Shown: positions 7,856 through 17,345 of the stretch, one piece after another
How the letters are laid out: each line of letters opens with the position of its first letter
How positions within the stretch are numbered: the first letter of the stretch is position 1
Source: Oscillospiraceae bacterium
GTDB taxonomy: Bacteria; Bacillota; Clostridia; Oscillospirales; CAG-272
Length of the DNA: 38,060 nt
Assembly (NCBI GenBank): GCA_015064555.1
Contig: SVRZ01000024.1
Location: 1-38,060, forward strand
Direction: 5' to 3'
Made by a program: the position numbers and the translations under genes
The notes under the pieces: generated by a model
What the model was told of the DNA's origin: nothing
Seen by the model: the letters and a program-made list of their open reading frames with translations, nothing else
The model's database searches: none

Positions 7856-7984
7856 TTATAAATCAAGGTCCCATATACCGTCGTTTTCTTCTTTGGGTGT
7901 GGTTTCGGTTCCGGGCGAGGAGGTTATGATATCCTCTGCCGAAAGCTTTACAATCTCAATTTCGGGATCAACGTATTTTTTCAT
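7856..7984 (-). CDS. Short acidic peptide, copy A (42 aa)
   Basis: A 42-aa gene too short for usual gene callers. It begins MKKYVDPEIEIVKLSAEDII, continues with a TSSPGTETTP segment and KEENDGIWD, and ends LDL. An SD of AAAGGAG stands 8 nt before the ATG at 7984. It starts 34 nt after the stop of the 2706-aa protein, so it is in the same operon. A second copy (17174-17311) follows the other giant protein; the first 40 or so residues are identical and only the last few differ. There is no signal peptide or transmembrane helix and the peptide is acidic. The conserved position and reading frame argue that it is real. Role unknown: chaperone, regulator, secretion helper or precursor peptide are all possible. 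Confidence 0.75.
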   Translation of the reverse strand: MKKYVDPEIEIVKLSAEDIITSSPGTETTPKEENDGIWDLDL

Positions 7985-8018
7985 CCTGTTTTCTCCTTTC
8001 ATTTTCCATTGTCAGCCT

Positions 8019-11000
8019 TCAATTTTCAACTCCGATTACAGCACGTCTGTAATCGGCTGCACTCTCGCAATACTTTGCGAAGCGCAGAACAAGCTTTACG
8101 AGGTTATCGTTATTCTCGGTCTTTGCCCATTCGTAGTAGCACCTGATATGGCAGGAGTCGCTTTCACCGTTTACGGTGTAGTCAACCGTTTCGGCAAGCT
8201 CGTATGCATAGAGCTTGACTTCAACGTACTTACCGTTAGCATCGCTTCCTTCCTCTGCCGCTACTGCACTGCCGTTTATCGAGAATGCGAAGTCGGATGC
8301 CTTAAATCCTTCTGCAAGATAGAATCTGAGTCCTGGCTTTGCGGTGAGGTTATAGGTAACAGCCGTGATGCCGAGAGTGGGCTTTTCTGCGTTGCCGTTC
8401 ATCACGGGAGCACTGCTTTCATCGTAATTCTCGCCAAGAAGTTCATCGATCTTTGCCATTGCCTCTGCATCGGCAGTACCGAAGTATGCGTATGCAGCCT
8501 TAACGTAGGAAAGAACGTCCTTTACAAGAGTCTTTTCGGTAGCAGAGGCGGTACTGTCTGCAAGAACCTTCTCTGCGTACTTCGGGATAGAGAATGTGAA
8601 GGTTCCTCTCATAGCCTGACCGTCTGTTATTAAAGTGACTACGAGGATAATATCTCTTGCCGCTTCTTTTGCACCAAGATCGACGACCACAAGATGATAA
8701 CCATCCTTTTCGATAAGAGTACCGATATCTACTGCCGCACCGTCGAGAGTGAGTGCCGTGAGATTTGCGTTCTTGGGTATATAGATATTGAACACAAGCT
8801 CCGAGCCGAGAGTGATGCTCGCCTTGGGAACGAAGCTCTGCTCAACGACTGCCTTGGGTGTGAGTCTGTAGGTTGCTGTAGTGCCGTTATCGCTTATCTT
8901 GACGAATACAAGCTCGCCGCCGTTTGCCGCGCTCACGTTGAGCGAGGATGCGGAGGGTATCTCAAGGGTAGTGTAATTACCGCCCTCGGGCTTTGTGAAG
9001 GTGAGCGAGGAGTCTGCATTAGCACCGTCTGTATTAGCGAGTGTGAAGGATGCGGCGGAGCCGATGATCTTACCGCCCCTCATAACGGCTGTGATCTTAG
9101 CGAGCTCACCCGACATATTGAAGAGGGTAACGTTATTTTTCGCTGCGCTGATATCTATTTCACAATCGTTAAGCGTGATATTGAAAGGAATTGCAGTAGC
9201 CGGCAAATCTGTTCCAAAGGTAGTATTGCTTAAAATTCTGAGCGTGCCCGCGCTTGAAAGCAGCTTGATGGTTACATTGTCAAAGATAAAATCAAATTTA
9301 CCTGCGCCTTTGGATGAGGCGTTTATATCTATAACGGGCTTGTTGCCGCTAAGAGCAATGCTACCGTTCTTTACAGTGATGCTCGTATTGTTCGCAGTTT
9401 TCTTCACAGCGTTGAGCATAGGCTGATGAACTACGGTGAAGGTGAAGCCGTTAAGATCGATAACAATACCTGTATTCAAATAGCTGAGGTTGTTGAAATA
9501 ATCACCGGAATATGTAAAGTTGCGTCTCAACAGTATTACCGAGCCTGCATCTCTTGCCTTGGGAAGCGCGCCGGCTGTGTCTTTACCACTCCAAAGGGCA
9601 TACGCGCCGACAAACTTACCGTTTAAGAATACAGCGAAGGGATAATCCTCTGTTGACTGATAAGCAAACGGTATATCACCGTACTCGGTCTTTATGGGCT
9701 CACCGAGCAGATACACGGTATTTGTGCCCTCTGTCTTATCCTTACCGAAGGAAAGAACAACACCGTTCGAATTAGTAAAGAGTATCTCGGGGGTGGGAGC
9801 GGAGATGGGCTGAATAAGAGTGATATAATTTCCGTCATTGCCCTGTCCAACCTCTGCAGTATCGTCACTTCCGATAGTGTAGAGCTTATAATCGTTGATA
9901 TTGCTTGCTATTATCTGTCCACCGTTTATCTCAATGGTGGTGTTTACGTTCACCTTATTCGTACCGAAGTGGAATAATGTGAGTCCACTCGCGGAATCGG
10001 TAAAGTCAAATACGCAGTTGCTTGCCAGAACCTCAATTGCAAGACCCGAGCTGGTCTTATCATCGTGTCCCCAGTCCTGAATTATGGATTTTGCTATTGA
10101 GGAGAGCTTCACACCGTCAAAGCTGAATTTGAGCAGCTTCTTCTCCGCTCCATCGGGAACCATACTGTTGTGACCTAGAGCTATCATAGGTCCTGTCTCT
10201 CTGTCGTTTCTTATCTCTCCGTTTTTGAAGAGAAGCTCGGAGGAAAATCCGAGAGCGGTGGTGGTTGAGTTGTTGAGGTTTATATTTATAATTGTAGTGT
10301 CGACCGCACTGAGAATATTACCCTGAAGGTCTACTATAATCGTGCCTCTTGCGAATAAATGGTTATTACCGTTATCGATACCCGCCTTAGCACCGTAATC
10401 GCGGCGCATCACTATCTCTACGGTATTCCTTACGCTTGCCTCGGCAGCCGTATCGATACATCCACTGGCTGTACCTACCGCTGCCTTGAATGATTTTTCG
10501 GCACTCTTAAAGCTTCCGTTATAGAATACGAAGAAGGGATAATCGTAAGCCGAAAGATATTTTGCGTTGCTTGCGTTTACGGTAAGCGCTCCGTATGAGC
10601 CGAACGCAACACTCTCAAGCTTATACGTTGAGGTAACTCCATCATCGGATATCTCAACAAAATACTTATTACCCTCTGCCGTTGGGAATGCATCCGTGCA
10701 GTGTGCATAATCAACGGCTGTGGTAGCGCCCTCGAATATTATGTATTCACCGTTTGCACCGCGCTCAAGGATCACATTATCGCAAGCAGAATACTTCATA
10801 AGCATATTTGAGATAATGGTATTACCCTTCATTTTTCCACCCTTGATAACAACGGTCGAAACGGTCTTCTGCTTGTTTTCAAGCATATTGAGTACAACCG
10901 CATTAGAGGGGGCGTTTGTAAGGTCAAACGTGCAATCCTCAAATGTGTAATGAAGATCAAGTCCGTCACCTGTCTTGTCATAGTATTCCTTAACTACGGT

Positions 11001-14000
11001 AGTAGCACCGTTTGCAAGCTCAAAGGTAACGCCCTTGAATATGAAATCAAGGCGCTTCGTATCATCAGCCTCGGTATTTCCACTGTGACCGAAGGCGAAA
11101 AGATTACCACTGCTTCTTTCATTTCTGAGAGTACCGTTTATGATCTCCAAGGTGGAGGTGAATTTTGCGGGGGTATTTGCGTTGTATACGTAGTTTACAT
11201 CAATAAACGTAGTATCGACATTTGTGATAGTGAAGTTTCCAAGATCAAGAACGATCTTTCCGTATGCTCCGTTAAAGTTACAGCCCGTATCGCCGCCTGC
11301 CTTGGTAAGCGAATAATTTCTCCTGAGAAGCACCGTTACAGTCTTGTTTTTCGCTGCAGCGGTATTTATCAAGCCTCTTGCACCGCCTAATGCACCGCTC
11401 CAATTTGCGTATCCGCGCTTGAACTCACCGTCCATAAATACGGCAAAGGGATAAGCCTCGGCATCGGTATATCCGCCTGTAATTACACCGTAATCGGTAA
11501 CGTTCTTGTTTTCGGTAAGCTCGTAAACGTCATAGCCGTCAACATTCTCGCTCTTCAGAGTGAAGTTCTTGTATTCACCGAAATCGGTCTTATAGCTGTC
11601 TGTAAGCACCGAGCCGCCCGCTTTCACCTTAAGAGACGTAAGGCTTCCCGCCTCATTCTCGGCTACGGTAGCGGTATCAAGGGAATCCACGGTGAAGAGC
11701 TGTGAATACGCACCGCACGAACGGATCTCACCGCCGACAAGTCTGAAGTTGACTACCGCGGGGACGGTACCGAACGAGAAGGGTGTGCCTCCCGCTGTGG
11801 GGGCATTTGCATCAAGGTCAAATACGCAATCCGTGCAGGTGATGTTGGTTTCGGAGGGCGTATTGCCATTGGTGGACGCATTTTGCCATACGGTCATAAA
11901 CGTGCCGTTTGCCGTTGACATAGTGCTGTCCGCAGTAAAGCCGAAGGTGATATCCTCAAAATCAAGGTTAAATATCTTCTTTTCCTCGGTTTTTAGCATA
12001 TTGTGTATTGCTCCGAGCGAGCCGCCCTTTACAAGGAGACTTCCGTTTCTTACCTTAATATTCGTAGGATAATCATAGTTTGCGCCTGCGTTAAGCTCAA
12101 GCATAAAGAGAATATTTGATGCTCTTGTAAGCTTGTGTTCGCCAAGGTCTATGAGTATCGTGCCAACCGACGAGCCGAATATAGTATTCGAGGGGTTGGT
12201 AAAATCTCTTGTCATAAGTATCTCAACCTGAGAATCTATCCTCGTTATATCAGCCTGAAGCTTGTTAGCCGCAGATACCGCATCCTTAAGGGTCGTGTGC
12301 GCGCCAACCATTACACCGTCCGAGAAGAGGATGAAGGGATATGCCTGCGCGTCACGGTATGCCTCCTCTATTACTCCGTAAAGCGTTGATCCTTCGGTAA
12401 GAGAAAGCTTATAGGTGGAAATGTTATCTTCACCGTCACTTACCTTAACGTAGCTTGCATAGCCGTTGTCTATACGGTAAGAGCCCTTAACACCCGAGGT
12501 AATCGACTCGGGAATCATAAGAGCGGTATATTCACCGTTCGTGCTTATGAAGTCTACTACGGTAGCGTTATTAAGAATTTCCACACGTCTCTGAGATGAA
12601 AGCCTTATCTCGCCGCCCTTTACACCGTAGCTGAGCTTAAGAGAATCCGAAGCGGGCGCGGGGAATATTACCGAGCCGTATTTTGCGTGCATAGCATCGT
12701 TGAGATCTATTACGCAATCGGTGAGGTCTATATCCGCATTCACGGATGAGCCCGCCTTGATAGCAGATGCGCATACAAGCTCGGTAGTGAATGAATTTTC
12801 ACCGAAGCTTATATTTACACCGTGAAGATTGATATCGAAGCTCTTGTTCTCAGCAGTAGCATCGGCAAAGGACACGATAGCCGTTCTTCCGAGCTTGATC
12901 TTACCTCCCGAAATGTTTATCTCGGTTGCCGCGGTGCTTGCCGATTTATCATAGATAAGAGCGCCCGTTTTGTTTGCGGAGGTGATAGTGTAGCCGTTAA
13001 GGTCAATATTTACCTTAGCAAAACCGCCGATACCGCTGTATACGCCCGTATCGTCAAGCGTGTAATTTGCCTGAAGCTTCAAGGTATATCCAGATACGAA
13101 TTTCGCAAAGGCTTCCTTGAGGGTAGCATATTCGCCAACCTTGGTTGCACCGTTATAAAGCGCTATGGGCTTATTTGACACCGCTTCCTTATATTCGAAG
13201 CCGCTTCCGTCATCGGTCATAGCAAGACCCGCAGAGGATATATCAATTGCGGTAAGCTCCTCTGTTACGAGAAGATCTCTTATGTACATCTTCTTGGCGG
13301 AATCTCCCGTGGGAGTGAGAGCGAGTGTCATCGTCTTTGTAACTCCGTCGGAGAGGACGCCGTAATCGGGCTCGTAAACCTCATATGTGAATTCAACGTG
13401 TACCCATTCGTTTGCCTTGGTAGCTACGTTAAATCTCAAACCGTTATAGTCTATAGTACCGTAAACATCCTTTTTCGTCATTCCGTTGAGATAAACGGTA
13501 AGTCTGCGATCCACTGTATCGTATATATCAAAGCCTACCGTAAACCGTCTGCCGTAGTTCTCTACCGAGGTTTTTATTCCGCCCATAAAATTCTTATAGG
13601 TAAGAATTTGAGTAGGGTTATCGTACCATACCGAAAGAGGATTCGAAGCGGAGGGCTTAATTGACTTACCCGTAACGGTTACGGATACTGCCGCCTTACC
13701 GTCAACGGTATCCTCAGCGAAGATAGCATTTTTCCTCGTAGCGTTTGAGTCGGTAAGTATGAGCTTTCCGTCATCGCTCGAAAGCACGTTCTTTGTGCTT
13801 TCGGCATTCTTAGCCTTGAGAAGAAGGGTTACCTCACTTCCCTTGTTTTTTGCAATGTAGTCGGAAATATCGATTTCATACGTGCCTCTGCCGCGAAGAT
13901 TTACAGAGCCGAGAAGCTCACCGCTTACGGCGGCAGTGCTTTCCACAGCATAAAGCTCCGCTACGTTAGCCGCATCGTTTGCAACCGCAAAGCGGAATGC

Positions 14001-16139
14001 GTAGCCGTTTCCAAAGGTTATCTCGGAGGGGGCTGTAAAGGTGTAATATCCGCCGTTAGCCGAAATCTCACTAACCTTATCGGGTTTTGTGATGAAGCTC
14101 ACGGAGAATGCCTCGCCCATATCTACACCGTTCTCACCCGAGAAATCAGCGGGAATATTAACGGTATAAAGCGAGTCTCCCGAAAGAAGCTCGGTGGGAG
14201 TAAATTCCCATATAACACCGCCAAAGGAGGAATCCCAGATTCCCTCTACCGCGTTGCCGCCGAGGGTTACGGTGATCCTCTCAACCTCAGAGCGTGTAGC
14301 AACACCCGTGAAGGCTATTTTGATCTTTGTGTTAAGGTCGGTATTTCCCGCGTTGTCCATAGGTGAGGTATAAGCCACGCCGATAGCCTCGTCCTTAAGG
14401 AAATAGCCGAGATATCTGATGAATGCCTTATAAGCATCCGTGTTATAGTTCATATCCATACCGGAAACGAGAGTATGACCTATAGGAAGCTCAAACTGTA
14501 AAAGAGGAATATCAAGCTCGCGGCAGATATTGTAAATGCTGAGCGAATATCCGTATGCCGCGTTGTAAGTATCCTGCATATTGCCCGTGATGAACATCGG
14601 GCTGTGATTTGCGGTAATATCCTCCTCCTGTGCACCGTTTGCCGCATAGGTAAACTGAGCGCCCGAAAGAATTTCCTTTCCGACAGAATCACCGCTCACA
14701 TAGGTAAGCCAAGGCTGACGCTCTGCCGCGCGGATAGTAAATCCTGACACGGGGTCAGTCATATCGGTAAGATGACCTACCTGATAACGGGTCTCACCGT
14801 AGTGACCGTCGTAATATCTGTCAAAGCCTAAGGTCGAAAGTATAGCATTTATGGCTTCCTCGCGCTCCTCTACACTACCGTAGCTGCCCTTGGCAAGCTC
14901 GGACTGAACGATCTCTTCACCGAGGAATGAGAACCAACCGCCCTTTGAATTTCCGTAAACGCCAAAGGCGTCAAGGTCAAAGCTGACGTCAGCCTCATTC
15001 TCGGAGAAATTACGAAGGTAACGCATTGCAGCGGTATTAACGAGCTTATCGTTATACATATGAACTCCGTAGTTCATATGGTCGCCCGTTATACCGGGTG
15101 CGCTTCCGTCATAGTAGCCGAAGCTTGAGTTTGTCGCCATAGGAACCCACAGATAATCAAATACTGCGTTGGCATAGCCCTCATAAAGGAAGTGATTGGA
15201 ATGAGGGCGAACATCCGCGCTTGTGGTTGCGGTTGTGGGATAGTTCGATGAATTTGCAAGCGACATAACGGGGACGGGCTTTTCGGGATTGGTCGGATAT
15301 ACGATATGTATGTAAAGGTTCATATCGATGAAGCTTCCGTCGGGATCTACGCAATCGTAGATATCCTCAGCTACTGTATATTTAAGCTTCGTATAAAGTC
15401 CGTTTTCGCTGTCCTCTACCTTACATTCCGAATCGCTGTACCACACAGCGTCATCGGTTACCTTCTTTCTTGTATCGGGAGTATTTCCCGTTGCCCACTT
15501 GACTGCACTGTTTGGCTTGTAGGACTTAAGGTCGGTATTCCAGGCATTTACTATCTTCTCAAGCGTGCCCTCGGTAGAATGCTTATCGATCTCCCAGAAA
15601 ACACCGTTAATAAGCACGTTACAGCCCGCGGGGCATACGAAGCACTCGTTAGCCTCCTTGCCTCCCGCATAGCCGCTGAAGCTCATAACGTCACCGAGTA
15701 TAACGTACTTCCTGAACTCCTGCGAGGAGCGCGCAAGCGTTTCGCTATCCGACTCGGTGTTGAGATAATCGGCTACGATAACCACGTATCCGCGATCAAG
15801 CATCGATTTGATGATATCTACGTTGGAATCGGTACCCGCTTTCACTACGTTCGGGTGATTTACAGTGTAAATAACTACGGGTGTACCCTTGTAGCCGGCA
15901 ACGGTATCTCCCTTTGCCGTATCGTAATATACGGTGTACTGAAATTTACCGACGTGATTATCGGTCCATTCCTTGGTGCCCTCAACAAGATAGCTCTTGT
16001 CAAAAGCAGCTTTAATTTCAATCATTTCATTTGTTCCTTCGTCAGCTAATGCTGTTATAGCTATAATTCCCGTTGCAGAAAGCACGCAAAGCATAACCGC
16101 CAGCACCAGCATCTTGAAGAGTGAAGAATGCTTTTTCAT
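8019..16139 (-). CDS. Giant secreted alpha/beta-hydrolase with beta-helix-like repeats
   Basis: A 2706-aa exported protein. Signal peptide 1-33 (cleavage near ITALA|DEG). Residues 55-585 form an alpha/beta-hydrolase domain with nucleophile elbow GNSKGGW (Ser398) and candidate acid Asp523 and base His555 (IGHTLVSG). Then come a Big_5-like Ig domain (590-685), two jelly-roll/carbohydrate-binding-like segments (690-967) and five repeats of about 300 aa starting near 994, 1265, 1563, 1865 and 2167; the last four open with YPF-[AFI]-[VL]-F and each contains LDLxxxx strands typical of parallel beta-helices. The last 270 residues (from FVPKASITLGSEL, about 2436) are shared with the neighbouring giant protein. 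No LPXTG, dockerin or SLH motif was seen. The start at 16139 has AGGAGG at 16150-16155. Probably a surface esterase acting on glycans; the substrate is unknown. Confidence 0.85.
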   Translation of the reverse strand: MKKHSSLFKMLVLAVMLCVLSATGIIAITALADEGTNEMIEIKAAFDKSYLVEGTKEWTDNHVGKFQYTVYYDTAKGDTVAGYKGTPVVIYTVNHPNVVKAGTDSNVDIIKSMLDRGYVVIVADYLNTESDSETLARSSQEFRKYVILGDVMSFSGYAGGKEANECFVCPAGCNVLINGVFWEIDKHSTEGTLEKIVNAWNTDLKSYKPNSAVKWATGNTPDTRKKVTDDAVWYSDSECKVEDSENGLYTKLKYTVAEDIYDCVDPDGSFIDMNLYIHIVYPTNPEKPVPVMSLANSSNYPTTATTSADVRPHSNHFLYEGYANAVFDYLWVPMATNSSFGYYDGSAPGITGDHMNYGVHMYNDKLVNTAAMRYLRNFSENEADVSFDLDAFGVYGNSKGGWFSFLGEEIVQSELAKGSYGSVEEREEAINAILSTLGFDRYYDGHYGETRYQVGHLTDMTDPVSGFTIRAAERQPWLTYVSGDSVGKEILSGAQFTYAANGAQEEDITANHSPMFITGNMQDTYNAAYGYSLSIYNICRELDIPLLQFELPIGHTLVSGMDMNYNTDAYKAFIRYLGYFLKDEAIGVAYTSPMDNAGNTDLNTKIKIAFTGVATRSEVERITVTLGGNAVEGIWDSSFGGVIWEFTPTELLSGDSLYTVNIPADFSGENGVDMGEAFSVSFITKPDKVSEISANGGYYTFTAPSEITFGNGYAFRFAVANDAANVAELYAVESTAAVSGELLGSVNLRGRGTYEIDISDYIAKNKGSEVTLLLKAKNAESTKNVLSSDDGKLILTDSNATRKNAIFAEDTVDGKAAVSVTVTGKSIKPSASNPLSVWYDNPTQILTYKNFMGGIKTSVENYGRRFTVGFDIYDTVDRRLTVYLNGMTKKDVYGTIDYNGLRFNVATKANEWVHVEFTYEVYEPDYGVLSDGVTKTMTLALTPTGDSAKKMYIRDLLVTEELTAIDISSAGLAMTDDGSGFEYKEAVSNKPIALYNGATKVGEYATLKEAFAKFVSGYTLKLQANYTLDDTGVYSGIGGFAKVNIDLNGYTITSANKTGALIYDKSASTAATEINISGGKIKLGRTAIVSFADATAENKSFDINLHGVNISFGENSFTTELVCASAIKAGSSVNADIDLTDCVIDLNDAMHAKYGSVIFPAPASDSLKLSYGVKGGEIRLSSQRRVEILNNATVVDFISTNGEYTALMIPESITSGVKGSYRIDNGYASYVKVSDGEDNISTYKLSLTEGSTLYGVIEEAYRDAQAYPFILFSDGVMVGAHTTLKDAVSAANKLQADITRIDSQVEILMTRDFTNPSNTIFGSSVGTILIDLGEHKLTRASNILFMLELNAGANYDYPTNIKVRNGSLLVKGGSLGAIHNMLKTEEKKIFNLDFEDITFGFTADSTMSTANGTFMTVWQNASTNGNTPSETNITCTDCVFDLDANAPTAGGTPFSFGTVPAVVNFRLVGGEIRSCGAYSQLFTVDSLDTATVAENEAGSLTSLKVKAGGSVLTDSYKTDFGEYKNFTLKSENVDGYDVYELTENKNVTDYGVITGGYTDAEAYPFAVFMDGEFKRGYANWSGALGGARGLINTAAAKNKTVTVLLRRNYSLTKAGGDTGCNFNGAYGKIVLDLGNFTITNVDTTFIDVNYVYNANTPAKFTSTLEIINGTLRNERSSGNLFAFGHSGNTEADDTKRLDFIFKGVTFELANGATTVVKEYYDKTGDGLDLHYTFEDCTFDLTNAPSNAVVLNMLENKQKTVSTVVIKGGKMKGNTIISNMLMKYSACDNVILERGANGEYIIFEGATTAVDYAHCTDAFPTAEGNKYFVEISDDGVTSTYKLESVAFGSYGALTVNASNAKYLSAYDYPFFVFYNGSFKSAEKSFKAAVGTASGCIDTAAEASVRNTVEIVMRRDYGAKAGIDNGNNHLFARGTIIVDLQGNILSAVDTTIININLNNSTTTALGFSSELLFKNGEIRNDRETGPMIALGHNSMVPDGAEKKLLKFSFDGVKLSSIAKSIIQDWGHDDKTSSGLAIEVLASNCVFDFTDSASGLTLFHFGTNKVNVNTTIEINGGQIIASNINDYKLYTIGSDDTAEVGQGNDGNYITLIQPISAPTPEILFTNSNGVVLSFGKDKTEGTNTVYLLGEPIKTEYGDIPFAYQSTEDYPFAVFLNGKFVGAYALWSGKDTAGALPKARDAGSVILLRRNFTYSGDYFNNLSYLNTGIVIDLNGFTFTVVHQPMLNAVKKTANNTSITVKNGSIALSGNKPVIDINASSKGAGKFDFIFDNVTIKLLSSAGTLRILSNTTFGTDLPATAIPFNITLNDCEIDISAAKNNVTLFNMSGELAKITAVMRGGKIIGSAASFTLANTDGANADSSLTFTKPEGGNYTTLEIPSASSLNVSAANGGELVFVKISDNGTTATYRLTPKAVVEQSFVPKASITLGSELVFNIYIPKNANLTALTLDGAAVDIGTLIEKDGYHLVVVDLGAKEAARDIILVVTLITDGQAMRGTFTFSIPKYAEKVLADSTASATEKTLVKDVLSYVKAAYAYFGTADAEAMAKIDELLGENYDESSAPVMNGNAEKPTLGITAVTYNLTAKPGLRFYLAEGFKASDFAFSINGSAVAAEEGSDANGKYVEVKLYAYELAETVDYTVNGESDSCHIRCYYEWAKTENNDNLVKLVLRFAKYCESAADYRRAVIGVEN

Positions 16140-16190
16140 AGTTTGATTTCCTCCTTTTAAATTTATTCACCTTAATAATAACACAAAGCA

Positions 16191-16219
16191 TTGACTTTTT
16201 ACGTCAAAAAGTGTACAAT
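16191..16219 (+). promoter_or_regulatory. Face-to-face divergent promoters of araC and the giant hydrolase
   Basis: Plus strand: TTGACT (16191-16196), 17 bp, TACAAT (16214-16219), driving the AraC gene. Minus strand: TTGACG (16202-16207) with a weaker TGTTAT -10, driving the 2706-aa protein. The two -35 elements form a perfect dyad, TTGAC-7 bp-GTCAA (16191-16207), overlapping another inverted repeat ACTTTTT-5 bp-AAAAAGT (16194-16212). Polymerase or regulator binding in one direction should exclude the other. Confidence 0.65.
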
Positions 16220-16258
16220 AATCATCAGATACTGCTATATCAAAGGAGAAGTAAACAT

Positions 16259-17083
16259 ATGCCCGAGATACAACCGTCCAACTTCAGCACAGAAAATCGC
16301 GTTCGCGCTACCCTGCAGAACAAAAGATTTTTGCTTGCCGTGCATATACATCAGTTTGCTGAGCTGATATACGTTATAGAGGGAGAGTTGACCGTAAAGC
16401 ACGACAAAATCGAGGAAGTAGCAAGGGCGGGAGACGTTGTTGCCATTCTCCCCTATCAGCAGCACGGATTTTATACCCCGGAAAATAAAACGGTCAAATA
16501 TTGGATGGTTTTATTTTCCGAGGATCTTATGTCGGATATAGTTTACCACGAAAGTGCTTTCCTTGGATACAAGCACCTTGTATTCAAGCCCTCACCTGCG
16601 TTAAAGACGCTTATAGAGTTAAAAATGTTTGATACCGGTGAGCAGCTCGTTAAGCCGGATTTTGAAAGGACACTCGATTCGAAAGCATTGATATACACGG
16701 CGTTTTCGGAATATTTGCGCAAAAGGTCATCAAATCCATCGGCACAATCCAAGGATGACAAAATAGTTTCCTCCGATCCCGTTACAAAAACAGTTAATTA
16801 TCTGCGAATTAATTTCCGCAGTGACATAGGAGTTGAGGATTGTGCTAAGGAAATAGGATACAGCAAAAGCCATATATCTCACCGCCTACGGGAGCAATTT
16901 CATATGACCTTTATGGATCTGCGAAACACCTTAAGGGTGAGCTATGCCAAGCACATTCTTCGCCATAACAGTATGAGCATTTATATGGTTGCCCTTGAAT
17001 GCGGCTTCAACTGCGAATTAACGTTTGAAAGAGCCTTTAAAAAGCTTACAGGGCTAACTCCGAGGCAATACAGAAGGAAATAA
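16259..17083 (+). CDS. AraC-family transcriptional regulator
   Basis: A 274-aa regulator. The N-terminal cupin-like sensor domain (residues 25-80: HIHQFAELIYVIEGELTV, then GDVVAILPYQQHGFY) is followed by a C-terminal pair of helix-turn-helix motifs (about 175-272), ending in the signature ALECGFNCELTFERAFKKLT-GLTPRQY. Start ATG 16259 is 9 nt after AAAGGAGA (16242-16249); an extension to 16211 would lack an SD. It is divergent from the giant hydrolase and convergent with the second giant operon, so it most likely controls one or both in response to a sugar or glycan fragment. That target is inferred from position. Confidence 0.9.
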   Translation: MPEIQPSNFSTENRVRATLQNKRFLLAVHIHQFAELIYVIEGELTVKHDKIEEVARAGDVVAILPYQQHGFYTPENKTVKYWMVLFSEDLMSDIVYHESAFLGYKHLVFKPSPALKTLIELKMFDTGEQLVKPDFERTLDSKALIYTAFSEYLRKRSSNPSAQSKDDKIVSSDPVTKTVNYLRINFRSDIGVEDCAKEIGYSKSHISHRLREQFHMTFMDLRNTLRVSYAKHILRHNSMSIYMVALECGFNCELTFERAFKKLTGLTPRQYRRK

Positions 17084-17120
17084 CAAAACCGAGGTGCTGC
17101 AAGGGCACCGCAAAAATTAT

Positions 17121-17162
17121 AAAGCCGAGCTTAAAGCTATCAAACCTTAAGCTCGGCTTTTT
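17121..17162. terminator. Bidirectional terminator after araC
   Basis: Stem AAAGCCGAGCTTAA (17121-17134) and TTAAGCTCGGCTTT (17147-17160), 12-nt loop, followed by T residues. It separates the AraC gene from the convergent second giant-protein operon. A smaller GGTGC/GCACC hairpin precedes it near 17093. Confidence 0.85.
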
Positions 17163-17173
17163 GCCGTGGTTAA

Positions 17174-17311
17174 TTACGGGGTGTTAATGTTAAAATCCCA
17201 GATACCGTCGTTTTCTTCTTTGGGTGTGGTTTCGGTTCCGGGCGAGGAGGTTATGATATCCTCTGCCGAAAGCTTTACAATCTCAATTTCGGGATCAACG
17301 TATTTTTTCAT
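17174..17311 (-). CDS. Short acidic peptide, copy B (45 aa)
   Basis: A second copy of the short peptide, 45 aa, following the 2150-aa-class giant protein after the same 34-nt gap and with the same AAAGGAG SD. The first 39 residues (from MKKYVDPEIE to DGIWD) match copy A exactly; the tail differs, FNINTP here against LDL there. At DNA level the block including the SD, gap and end of the giant gene is nearly identical in both places (about one difference in 170 nt). Different C-termini on a frozen N-terminus hint that the tail is the variable, perhaps functional, part. Function unknown. Confidence 0.75.
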   Translation of the reverse strand: MKKYVDPEIEIVKLSAEDIITSSPGTETTPKEENDGIWDFNINTP

Positions 17312-17345
17312 CCTGTTTTCTCCTTTCATTTTCCATTGTCAGCCT

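Noticed and set aside
7856-7984. Lanthipeptide or other named RiPP precursor
   Set aside because: No Cys, no known leader motif, and no modification enzyme nearby; kept as an unclassified peptide.
15306-16049. Plus-strand frame of about 247 codons opposite the giant hydrolase
   Set aside because: Antisense shadow of a gene with clear signal peptide and hydrolase motifs; no SD or family match.
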